Below are positions 42,244 to 50,400 of a DNA stretch of 64,000 nt, piece after piece. Below the pieces are notes generated by a model that saw only the letters and a program-made list of their open reading frames with translations, had not been told where the DNA came from and did not search any database. The stretch comes from Gp6-AA40 sp035293405 (GTDB taxonomy: Bacteria > Acidobacteriota > Vicinamibacteria > Vicinamibacterales > UBA2999): contig DATDOE010000056.1 of the NCBI GenBank assembly GCA_035293405.1, positions 27,475-91,474 of the forward strand, written 5' to 3'. How positions within the stretch are numbered: position 1 is the stretch's first letter; each line of letters starts with the position of its first letter. Position numbers and translations under genes: made by a program.

Positions 42244-43172
42244 TTGTTCATCGCTTTGTCGATCTTATCCAACAACGCCATCGTCGGGACGACGCTGGCC
42301 GCGCTCGATTCCGGTTCGCGTCCCTCACGGATGGCGCCGACGAATTCGACGTCCTGGCGGTCGAACGCCGGCGTCGGATCGAGCGCCACGTCCTTGCCCT
42401 CGCTGTCGGTCATCGAATCGCGGTACACCTTGTAGGTCTCTTCCTCGCCGATGTAGCGATAGAAGCCGCCGAACGGGCCCTTGTTGTTGAACGACATCGC
42501 CATGGTGAAGAGGGCCCCCTTCTTCGACTTCATGGCCACGCTCAGGTCCATCGGGATCCCCAGCGCCATGTGGTCCGGACCCTTTTGTCCCCACACGTCC
42601 CAGTTCGGCTCGTCGAGCACCCAGTGCGCGAGGTCGACCGAGTGGCAGCCGTGGTGCCACAGCAGGTTGTCCACCCACGAGCGCGGCTGGCCGTGCATGT
42701 TGAGATTGGTCCGCCGGAAGAAATAGGTTTCGACCACCATGTGATGCAGATGGAACGAGCCTTCCTTGATGCGCCGGCGAATCTCGCGATGCGGGCTCGA
42801 GAACCGGCGCGTGTGCGTGACCATGCACACCTTGCCAGCTCGCTTCGCGGCGCCGAGCATCTCTTGCGCGTCGGCCAGGTTGAGGCTCATCGGAATCTCG
42901 ACCTGGACGTGCTTGCCCCTGGACAGGGCGAGGATCGTCTGGTCGTGGTGCTGGTCGCTCGGGGTGGTGAGAATGACGGCGTCGACGCCAGGGCGATCGA
43001 TACAGGCGTCGAGGCTGTCTGAGGAGAACGGAATCTTCCATTTCTCCGCGAACTCCTTGGCGCTCGCCTGAGTCCGGGCGGCAATGGACACCACCTCGAC
43101 ATCGTCAATCTTGGCCAGGGCCTTCACGTGAATCTCGCCCATGGCCCCCGTGCCCGCCAGACAGATTTTCAT
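42240..43172 (-). CDS. ligC: 4-carboxy-2-hydroxymuconate-6-semialdehyde dehydrogenase (LigC), Gfo/Idh/MocA family
   Basis: 310 residues. The N-terminal Rossmann fold (KICLAGTGAMGEIHVKAL) and the Gfo/Idh/MocA C-terminal domain match LigC of Sphingobium closely by recall: GKHVQVEIPMSLNLADAQEM, VCMVTHTRRFSSPHREI, VVETYFFRRTNLNMHGQPRS, LLWHHGCHSVDLA and MSFNNKGPFGGFYRYI. LigC oxidises the hemiacetal form of the ring-cleavage product to 2-pyrone-4,6-dicarboxylate using NAD(P)+. It lies between ligI and the dioxygenase, in pathway order. The stop codon comes from a REP-like repeat. Confidence 0.93.
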   Translation of the reverse strand: MKICLAGTGAMGEIHVKALAKIDDVEVVSIAARTQASAKEFAEKWKIPFSSDSLDACIDRPGVDAVILTTPSDQHHDQTILALSRGKHVQVEIPMSLNLADAQEMLGAAKRAGKVCMVTHTRRFSSPHREIRRRIKEGSFHLHHMVVETYFFRRTNLNMHGQPRSWVDNLLWHHGCHSVDLAHWVLDEPNWDVWGQKGPDHMALGIPMDLSVAMKSKKGALFTMAMSFNNKGPFGGFYRYIGEEETYKVYRDSMTDSEGKDVALDPTPAFDRQDVEFVGAIREGREPESSAASVVPTMALLDKIDKAMNK

Positions 43173-43186
43173 CTACTCCCCCTGCT

Positions 43187-43296
43187 GGTTCGTGGTTGGT
43201 GGTTCATGGTTCTTGGCAAGCGCCAAGGGACCAACCACGCAGCGCACACAACCAGCACGCCATCAATCACTGACCAAGAACCACGAACCACCAACC
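43187..43296. repeat. Word-array palindrome, GGTTCGTGGTT type
   Basis: Left arm GGTTCGTGGTTGGTGGTTCATGGTT (positions 43187-43211), small inner hairpin CTTGGC/GCCAAG (43212-43227), right arm CCAAGAACCACGAACC and ACCAACC to 43296. It fills the ligI-ligC gap, starting 30 bp after the ligI stop codon. Confidence 0.7.
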
Positions 43297-43326
43297 GCCG
43301 ACCATCCAATCTATCAGCAGTGCCAC

Positions 43327-44232
43327 TCAACGCCAATACAGGCGCATCGGGTTGTCCACGAGGAGCTTGTGCTGTAGCTCCGGCGTGGTGGCGATGTGCG
43401 GAATGTAGTCCACCAGCACTCCGTCATCAGGCATGTGGTTCTTGAGGTTCGGATGAGGCCAGTCGGTTCCCCAGAGGACGCGATCGGGGAACGCCTCGAC
43501 CAGTCGTCGAGCGAAGGGGACAACGTCGCGATAGGGGTTGCGCTCGCCGTTCAACGCGGGAGGGCCGGTGACGCTGAGGCGCTCGGGACAGCTGACTTTC
43601 GACCAGATGTTCTCGTGCTCGCGCATCATCCGGACGAACAGCTCGAACTCCGGACCATCGACCGGTTGGGTCACGTCCGGCCGCCCCATGTGGTCCACGA
43701 CGACGGTCGTCGGCAGCGAGGTGAAGAAGTCCCAGAGCTCGGGAAGATCGACGGCTTCGAAGTAGATCACGACGTGCCAGTCGAGCGGCGCGATGCGATG
43801 CGCGATCTCGCTGAGCACCTCGCGCGGCGTGAAGTCCACCAGACGCTTCACGAAGTTGAAGCGCGTGCCACGGACGCCGGCCGCATGCATGTCGCGCAGC
43901 TCGCGATCGGTCACGTGGCGATCCACGGTGGCGACGCCGCGGGCGCGATCTCCGGATGCCCGGAGGGCATCGACCAGCGCGCGGTTGTCCGTGCCGTGAC
44001 AGGTCGCCTGTACGATGACGTTCTTATCGAAGCCCAGACGGTCGCGCAGCGCGAACAGCTGATGCTTGGAGGCGTCGGCCGGCGTGTACTTGCGCTCGGG
44101 CGCATACGGAAACTCCGCGCCCGGACCAAACACGTGACAGTGGGCATCGACCGATCCGGCTGGAACCTTGAACGTCGGGATCGACGGATTCGGATGGTAG
44201 GTGAGCCAGCCAGGAGTAACCTGATAGTTCAT
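43327..44232 (-). CDS. ligI: 2-pyrone-4,6-dicarboxylate lactonase (LigI), amidohydrolase family
   Basis: 301 residues from ATG at 44232; longer starts would translate the flanking word array. It matches LigI: VDAHCHVFGPGAEFPYAPER with the HxH pair at 31 and 33, NVIVQATCHGTDNRALVDAL, RGTRFNFVKRLVD, WHVVIYFEA, VVDHMGRPDV, LWGTDWPHPN and TPELQHKLLVDNPMRLYW. LigI is the metal-independent member of the superfamily that opens 2-pyrone-4,6-dicarboxylate to 4-oxalomesaconate, feeding LigJ. It is in the same minus-strand operon as ligC and the dioxygenase. Confidence 0.94.
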   Translation of the reverse strand: MNYQVTPGWLTYHPNPSIPTFKVPAGSVDAHCHVFGPGAEFPYAPERKYTPADASKHQLFALRDRLGFDKNVIVQATCHGTDNRALVDALRASGDRARGVATVDRHVTDRELRDMHAAGVRGTRFNFVKRLVDFTPREVLSEIAHRIAPLDWHVVIYFEAVDLPELWDFFTSLPTTVVVDHMGRPDVTQPVDGPEFELFVRMMREHENIWSKVSCPERLSVTGPPALNGERNPYRDVVPFARRLVEAFPDRVLWGTDWPHPNLKNHMPDDGVLVDYIPHIATTPELQHKLLVDNPMRLYWR

Positions 44233-44235
44233 CTG

Positions 44236-44283
44236 TAAGTGGAAAAGTGGAAAAGTTGAAAGGTGGAAAAGTAAGCTGAAAAG
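44236..44283. repeat. GTGGAAAAG word array, left half
   Basis: Four GTGGAAAAG-like words just upstream of the ligI start codon; the inverted counterpart lies at 44557-44623. Confidence 0.6.
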
Positions 44284-44392
44284 TACAACAAGCTGAACGG
44301 GGCGTCGAGCCATCTCGAACGGCAATCCCCTGGATCGGTCGACTGAAGACCGCGCGAGCTCCTGAAAGCCTGACACGGTGGACCACCTGACA

Positions 44393-44530
44393 TCATGTCC
44401 GTGGCCTCCCCGGAATTTCTGCAGTGATGGACAAGCGAAAGCCGCGCTTGATCAGCGCGTAAGCCGGACCCGCGAGTACAGTGACCAGGGCGCCCGGCAA
44501 TCCGTATTGAAGTAGGTTTCCGAACTCCAT
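44393..44530 (-). CDS. 45-aa single-helix small membrane protein
   Basis: Minus-strand ATG at 44530 is preceded by GGAGA at ideal spacing and opens 45 codons, ending TGA at 44395-44393. The peptide has a short amphipathic start (MEFGNLLQYG), one membrane-length helix (LPGALVTVLAGPAYALI) and a basic C-terminal tail (KRGFRLS, RPRT). It is inside the lig operon, between the aldo/keto reductase and ligI, and is bracketed by the two halves of an inverted word array. It might be a transporter or receptor accessory peptide. Function unknown. Confidence 0.55.
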   Translation of the reverse strand: MEFGNLLQYGLPGALVTVLAGPAYALIKRGFRLSITAEIPGRPRT

Positions 44531-44556
44531 GTAGGGTCTCCTTCTCTACCTACACG

Positions 44557-44623
44557 TTACTGTCCACTTACTTTCCACTTACTTTTCCACTTCTCTACTT
44601 CTTCTACTTTTCCACTTTTCCAC
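44557..44623. repeat. TTTTCCAC word array, right half, overlapping the aldo/keto reductase 3' end
   Basis: CCACTTACTTTTCCACTT-type words, the inverted complement of 44236-44283. Positions 44579-44623 are also the last 14 codons plus stop of the aldo/keto reductase gene. Confidence 0.65.
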
Positions 44624-45613
44624 GTGCTCCTCCTCGGTATCGATCTCCGGCACGATCGAGGAGTTATAGCGAGGTCCCGACACGGTGGCGGGGTTGATGA
44701 GCGAGCTCAATCGGCTTTGAGTGTCCGCGCTCAGTCGCAGGCTCACCGCGCCGACATTCTCTTCCAGGTGATCGAGCCTGGTGGTTCCCGGGATCGGCAC
44801 GATGTGGGAGCCCTGCGCGAGGACCCAGGCCAGCGCGAGCTGGCCCATGGTGCATCCATTCTCGCGAGCGATGGCGGACAGGCCGTCGAGGAGCCCGAGG
44901 TTCTTCGCGAAATGCTCGGGCTGAAAACGCGGCATGCCGTGGCGGATGTCCTTCGCTGGCAACACCGACACGTCGCGCAGCTGGCCGGTCAGGAAGCCAC
45001 GCGCGAGAGGACTGAACGCGACGAACGCGATGCCGAGCTCCTTGCACGTCTCGAGTGCGGCGACCTCGGCGTTCCGCGTCCACAGCGAGTACTCCGTCTG
45101 CACGGCCGCAAGCGGATGCACGCGATGCGCCTTGCGGATCGTGGACGCCGATACTTCGCTCAGGCCGACCGCCTTGACCTTGCCCTCGCTCACCAGTCCG
45201 GCCAGCGCGCCGACGCTCTCTTCGATCGGGAGTCGTTTGTCCCAGCGATGGATGTAGTAGAGATCGATGACGTCGGTCTGCAGGCGCGCGAGGCTCTCCT
45301 CGCAGTGCGTCCGGATCATCTCCGGCCGGCCGTCGATCTCACGCTGACCCTGTGCGTTGCGGAACATGCCGCCTTTGGTGGCCAGCACGAACTCGTGCCG
45401 GCGATGCTTGAGCGCGCGGCCGATCAGGGTCTCGTTCGCGCCGAACCCGTAGAGCGCGGCGGAGTCCAGGTGGTTGTAGCCGAGATCCAGCGCCCGGAGA
45501 AGCAGCGTTGCCGCCACGTCCGGTTCAGGCGGCGTGCCGTAGGCGTGAGACAAGCTCATGCACCCCAGCCCAATCGTTGATACCTCAAAGGGTCCGAGTT
45601 TGCGTGTCTGCAT
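44579..45613 (-). CDS. Aldo/keto reductase
   Basis: 344 residues. The AKR fold and catalytic tetrad are present: D and Y in NHLDSAALYGFGANE, K in VLATKGG and H in YYIHRWD; the C-terminal NADPH-binding GTTRLDHLEENVGA is also intact. It reduces aldehydes or ketones with NADPH in the cytoplasm. In the operon it might act on an aromatic aldehyde or ring-cleavage semialdehyde. The last ~14 residues (VEKWKSRRSREVEK) are encoded by the GTGGAAAAG word array and are unlike any AKR, so the array has replaced the native end of the gene. Confidence 0.88.
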   Translation of the reverse strand: MQTRKLGPFEVSTIGLGCMSLSHAYGTPPEPDVAATLLLRALDLGYNHLDSAALYGFGANETLIGRALKHRRHEFVLATKGGMFRNAQGQREIDGRPEMIRTHCEESLARLQTDVIDLYYIHRWDKRLPIEESVGALAGLVSEGKVKAVGLSEVSASTIRKAHRVHPLAAVQTEYSLWTRNAEVAALETCKELGIAFVAFSPLARGFLTGQLRDVSVLPAKDIRHGMPRFQPEHFAKNLGLLDGLSAIARENGCTMGQLALAWVLAQGSHIVPIPGTTRLDHLEENVGAVSLRLSADTQSRLSSLINPATVSGPRYNSSIVPEIDTEEEHVEKWKSRRSREVEK

Positions 45614-45628
45614 CGTGGGTATTTACCA

Positions 45629-45653
45629 GGCGGGTCTAAAGACCCGCCGCTAC
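45629..45653. repeat. GGCGGGTCT palindrome supplying a stop codon
   Basis: GGCGGGTCTAAAGACCCGCC, then G and CTAC. On the minus strand CTA (45650-45652) is the TAG stop of the SnoaL-like gene. Confidence 0.75.
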
Positions 45654-46258
45654 GTGGGATTGCCCGGCTTGGCCGAGCCAGCCAGCCAGTCGCGACCCTC
45701 ACCGTACAACGTCTCGACCGCCGGTCCACGCAAGCCTGGCAAGCCACCTTTGACGGTGAATCCATTCTTCGACTGGAGGTATCCCAGGTGACGATAGCCC
45801 TCGGGAAAGGTGTCCAGCAGAACCACATCGAGCATCACCCGTCTCGACGGCTCAACCGGATCCATCCGGTCCTTTTCGTAGATCGGCTGGCGACGGACGA
45901 TGGCCCACCGGCCGTTGCGCTTCTCGAGAAAGTCGTAGAAACGCCCCGTGCACACGACGTCGACCTGGAGGCCGTCGACCGACGCGCGCTGGTTGATCGT
46001 CATCTTGGTTTGCGCGATCGCGCGGCTGCCGGCGATGTCGCAGGTGAACCCGCCGAGGAAATGGAGAATGCTCACGCCGCGCTCGAATCCTGCCCGGCTG
46101 ACTTCGATGAACTTCCGGGCGGGACCCTGAAACCACGTCGCGCTCATCCAGCCGTCGTCATGCCAGACGGTGGCGAAACGCTCCCAGTCCCCGGCGTCGC
46201 GCCAGAGCGCCCAGTTCTCGATGACCTCGCGGATCGCCAGTTTGTCTTCGTCGAACAT
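45650..46258 (-). CDS. SnoaL/NTF2-like family protein
   Basis: 202 residues. The N-terminal ~130 residues form an NTF2-like cone (DKLAIREVIENWALWRDAGD, FATVWHDDGWMSATWFQGPA, VVCTGRFYDFLEKRNGRWAI), the SnoaL_4 type found in ring-hydroxylating dioxygenase small subunits, scytalone dehydratase-like enzymes and cyclases. The C-terminal ~60 residues (GYLQSKNGFTVKGGLPGLRG) are an extension seen in similar aromatic-catabolism proteins. The substrate is unknown. The stop codon lies in a REP-like palindrome; the start borders the 46253-46403 element. Confidence 0.75.
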   Translation of the reverse strand: MFDEDKLAIREVIENWALWRDAGDWERFATVWHDDGWMSATWFQGPARKFIEVSRAGFERGVSILHFLGGFTCDIAGSRAIAQTKMTINQRASVDGLQVDVVCTGRFYDFLEKRNGRWAIVRRQPIYEKDRMDPVEPSRRVMLDVVLLDTFPEGYRHLGYLQSKNGFTVKGGLPGLRGPAVETLYGEGRDWLAGSAKPGNPT

Positions 46259-46403
46259 TCGTGATTCTTGATCTGTGATTAGCGAATCGTTGTTGATTGG
46301 TGATTTGTGGCTGGTGATTTACGGCGAATCGATGGGTCAGAACAATCGAGCGTCATCAATCGCCAACGATTCAATAATCTCAGATCGCTAATCACGAATG
46401 TTC
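46253..46403. repeat. 151-bp word-array element with perfect 14-bp terminal inverted repeats (GTGATT type)
   Basis: GAACATTCGTGATT (46253-46266) and AATCACGAATGTTC (46390-46403) are exact inverted copies; between them GTGATT-type words run in one direction and AATCRC-type words in the other. The ends overlap the first codons of the SnoaL-like gene and the last codons of the FAH gene. Confidence 0.75.
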
Positions 46404-47290
46404 TTTATTCGGTTGCGCATCACCCCGATGCCCTCGACCTCGGTTTCGAGCACGTCGCCATCGTTCAGGAACTCCGGCGGCGTGCGGCCCATGCCGACGC
46501 CATCCGGCGTGCCCGTGGCGATGACGTCGCCGGCTTCGAGCGTCAGCCCCTTCGAGAGCCACTCGATGATGACGTCAACCGGGAAGATCATGTGCTCGGT
46601 GGACGAGTCCTGCTTCGTGGCGCCATTCACGCGCAGCTGTACGCGCTTGGTCTGCGGGTCGCCGAACTCGTCCGCGGTCACGAGAACCGGGCCCATGGGG
46701 CAGAAGCCATCGAGGCTCTTGCCTTTGAACCACTGCATGTGCTGTTGCTGCAGGTCGCGCGCGGTCAGGTCGTTGATGACCGTGTAGCCGAAGACGTGGC
46801 GCAGGGCATCGCCCTTCGAGATGTTCCGTCCGCTCGCGCCGATGACCACGCCGAGCTCCACTTCCCAGTCCACCTGTTGCGTGGCCGTGCGATCGACGGC
46901 GATGTCGTCGAATGGCCCGGTCACTGACGTGGGAGCCTTCGTGAAGATCACGGGCACGGTGGGAATCTTGACCTCCTGGCCGCGCGCCTGTGCCGCTTCA
47001 CGTGCGTGGGCGGCGTAGTTGCGTCCCAGGCAGAAGACGTTCTTCGACGGCCGTGGAATCGGCGCATGCCAGCGGATCGAGGCGAGCGGGTGGCTCGGTG
47101 CGCCGTCCGTGTCGGAGGCCCTGGCGCGCTGCCAGCCATCAGGCCCTGACTGAACGAGCGCGAGGAGCGTCGATGGCGCACCGGGCCAGGTGCGCGCGAA
47201 GGCTGCCGTCAGGTCAACGATCTGATCGCCGCGGACAAGGCCCAGGCGCGGCGCCGGATCGGCGGCCAGTGAAAACGTGGCGTATTTCAT
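46388..47290 (-). CDS. Fumarylacetoacetate hydrolase (FAH) family protein
   Basis: 300 residues from ATG at 47290. The FAH C-terminal domain is intact: NVFCLGRNYAAHAREAA, PVIFTKAPTSVTGP, the metal-binding DWEVELGVVIG, FGYTVINDLTARDLQ, MGPVLVTADEFGDP and GDVIATGTPDGVGMG. These enzymes hydrolyse or decarboxylate ring-cleavage products. It is the first gene of the minus-strand lig operon and may act on an oxo-acid there; the specific substrate is open. The final residues NIRD plus TAG fall in the terminal repeat of the adjoining element. Confidence 0.87.
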   Translation of the reverse strand: MKYATFSLAADPAPRLGLVRGDQIVDLTAAFARTWPGAPSTLLALVQSGPDGWQRARASDTDGAPSHPLASIRWHAPIPRPSKNVFCLGRNYAAHAREAAQARGQEVKIPTVPVIFTKAPTSVTGPFDDIAVDRTATQQVDWEVELGVVIGASGRNISKGDALRHVFGYTVINDLTARDLQQQHMQWFKGKSLDGFCPMGPVLVTADEFGDPQTKRVQLRVNGATKQDSSTEHMIFPVDVIIEWLSKGLTLEAGDVIATGTPDGVGMGRTPPEFLNDGDVLETEVEGIGVMRNRIKNIRD

Positions 47291-47323
47291 CGGGTTGTGA
47301 CGTAGATGTGAGATGTCAGTCTG

Positions 47324-47354
47324 TTGAACAACGGGGTCCTCGGGAGTATACTCC
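47324..47354 (+). promoter_or_regulatory. Promoter of TonB receptor 2; palindromic -10 region
   Basis: TTGAAC (47324-47329), 17-nt spacer, TATACT (47347-47352). The -10 is inside the perfect palindrome GGAGTATACTCC (47343-47354), so a -10 also exists on the minus strand towards the FAH gene, although no minus -35 is apparent. Confidence 0.55.
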
Positions 47355-47476
47355 GGCGACTTCGCGAGGCCTCGGGGTGCCACGCGAGGGTTTCCTTGCG
47401 CATCGCTCAGGGGAGCGGGGCTCCCTGAATCAACGACGGGACACATCACTTCGGTAGTTCGGTAGGAGGGTCAGGA

Positions 47477-50400
47477 ATGAGCGCACTCCGTACGTTGTTC
47501 AGCGGGCTGGTCGTCGTGCTCTTCGCCGCCAATACGTCGATGGCGCAGGTTGGTTCGACGGCTCAGATCACCGGCACCGTCAAGGACTCGAGCGGCGGCG
47601 TGTTGCCGGGAGCCGACGTGACCGCGACGCAGACCGAGACCGGGCTCAAGCGTGCCACGGTGAGCGGCGATGGCGGTGGATACGTGCTGTCGAATCTGCC
47701 CATCGGTCCGTATCGGCTCGAGGTGGCGCTCTCAGGATTCCGCACCTACGTGCAGACCGGCATCGTGCTGCAGGTGAGCGCAGACCCAGTCATCCCAGTG
47801 ACGTTGTCCCTGGGCAATGTCAGCGAAACGGTGACGGTCGAGGCCGCGACGCCGCTGATCGAAACGCGCAGCCCGAGCATCGGCACCGTGATCGAGAACG
47901 AGCGCATCGAGGAGCTGCCGCTCAACGGTCGCCAGGCGACGGACTTGATCGTGCTCGCCGGCGCGGCCGTGCGACCCGGGGGGGCCAACGACGCGTCGAG
48001 TCGCAGTATGCAGGGCGGAGTCGGTATCGCCGTTGCCGGCGGCCAGGCGTTTGGTGTGGCCTACCTCCTGGACGGTGCCAGCCATAACAACCCGTATGAC
48101 AACCTGAACCTTCCTCTGCCGTTTCCCGACGCGCTCCAGGAATTCCGGCTCGAGACCAGCTCGACGAACGCGAACAACGGCATGCACTCGGGCGCGTCCG
48201 TCAACATGGTGACGAAATCGGGCACGAACGTCTTTCATGGCGATCTGTTCGAGTTTGCCCGCCACAATCGCTTCAACGCGACCGACCCGTTCGCGCGCCC
48301 TGGTCCTGATGGCAAGCGGCTCGACGACGGCCTGGTGCGCAATCAGTACGGCGGCACATTGGGCGGACCGGTCGTCACCGATCGCATGTTCTTCTTCGGT
48401 GCGTACCAAGGCACCAAGCTGCGGCAGCGCCCCGCCGACGTCTTCGCGTTCGTCCCGACCGCGCAGATGCTTGCCGGCGATTTCACGACGTTTGCCTCGG
48501 CGCAGTGCAACGCCGCTCCGGTGGCCTTGCGCACTCCCTTTATCAGCAACCGGATCGACCCGGCGCTCTTCAGCCGCTCAGCGCTGAACATCGTCAGCCG
48601 GCTCGGTGTCACGACGAACGATCCGTGCGGGCGGGTGAACTACAGCACGACGAGACCGCAGAACGACGCGCAGTACATCGGCAAGGTCGACGTTCAGCTG
48701 ACCACCAATCACTCGGTCTTCGGCCGATACATGATGACGACTATCGACTGGCCCGTGCCCTTCGCCGAGACCGGGAACATCCTGTCCAGCAACATCGGCG
48801 GGCGCGACAATATCGCGCACTCGCTGACGATCGGCGACACGATGGTCTTGAACAACACGACCGTCAACTCGTTGCGGTTCGCATGGAACTACACGGACAT
48901 CCACCGCATTCACGAGCCGTTCGGCTTCTCAGCGACCGACGTCGGGATCAACGTTTACAGTTACCTTCCCGGCTACATGCTCCTGAACATCACCAACGGT
49001 TTCCAGCTCGGCGGCGGCACGGAAAGCGAGGCGCGATTCCAGACGCCGTCGTTCAACGTCAGTGACGACCTGACGCTCGTCAAGGGCAACCATCAGTTCG
49101 GTTTCGGTGCGAGCGTGGGCCATTGGTCGACGATCAATCAGGCGAACGTGCGATCCCCGGGGCAGATCAACGTCAACGGCTCGGCCACGGGACTTGGGCT
49201 GGCCGACTTTCTTGTCGGCCGCGTCTCGCAGTTCCAACAGGCAGTTCCGAATGGGCTCGACATGCGGCAGCTCTATCTCGGGATGTACGCGCAGGACACC
49301 TGGAAGCTCTCGTCGCGGACGACGCTGAACTACGGCGTGCGCTGGGAACCAGGGCTGGCGCAGCAAGTCCGTAACGGCGCCATCTACAGCTTCAGTCAGG
49401 AGAAGTTCCTCGGCAACGAGAGAAGCACGGTGTTCAGGAACGCACCGGCAGGCTTCATCTATCCAGGCGACCCGGATTTCGTCAACGGCAACGCGGGCAT
49501 GGAGAACCACTGGCTGCAGTTCGCTCCGCGCGTCGGGCTGGCGTGGGACGTCACCGGCGACGGCCGGACCGTGATTCGTGGCGGCTACGCGCTCGGCTAC
49601 GACTTCGTGAATGCGCAGTTGCACCTGAACACGTCGGTCGCCTGGCCGTGGGGAGCGGAGGTCAATGTGACGAACCCGACGGGCGGGCTCGATAATCCGT
49701 TCCTCGGCTCTGGTCAGGGCAACATCTTTCCGGTCACCTTCGACCAGAACGCGTCGTTCGGGCTCTTCGGTCCGTACATTGCCATCCCGCCCGACATCGA
49801 GTTGCCACGCCAGCAGTCCTGGAACCTGACCGCGCAGCGGCAGATTGGTGAGAACCTCGCGGTGTCCGTCAGCTATCTGGGCAGCTACAGCGATCGGTTG
49901 TGGAATGTGCGGTCCCTGAACGAGGGCGTCTTCATGGGGAACGGACCCTGCACGCTGCAGACCGAGACCGGCCCCCGCAGTTTTCCCAACTGCACCGTGC
50001 CCGGCAACCTGAACTACCGGAGAAAGCTGACGTCGCAGAACTTCTCGCAGGGCCAGTACCTGGGTGTCGTCGACGAGCACACCGCACTCGGAGAACAGCG
50101 CTACAAGGGGCTGCTGTTGAGCGCGAATCGTCGCAGCGCCAACGGTGTCAGCGTGAGCGTGAACTACACCCTCTCGAAGTGTGAAGGGCTCCCCACCCAG
50201 GGTGGCCAGACTCCCAACGTCAACTCGGGCTATTCGGACCCGAACAATCTCGACTACGACTACGGCCCGTGCGGCACCGATCGCCGCCACATCTTCAACA
50301 TGACGGCCGGTGTGCAGACGCCTGAGTTCGCCAACGCCGTCGCGCGCGCGTTGGCATCCAGCTGGCGCGTCTCAGGAATCTTCCGTGCGAGCTCCGGCGA

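Noticed and set aside
44233..44376. N-terminal extension of LigI (hydrophobic LFSLLFHLSTFPLFH)
   Set aside because: It is a translation of the word array, not a signal peptide; LigI is a cytoplasmic enzyme and homologues start at the shorter form.
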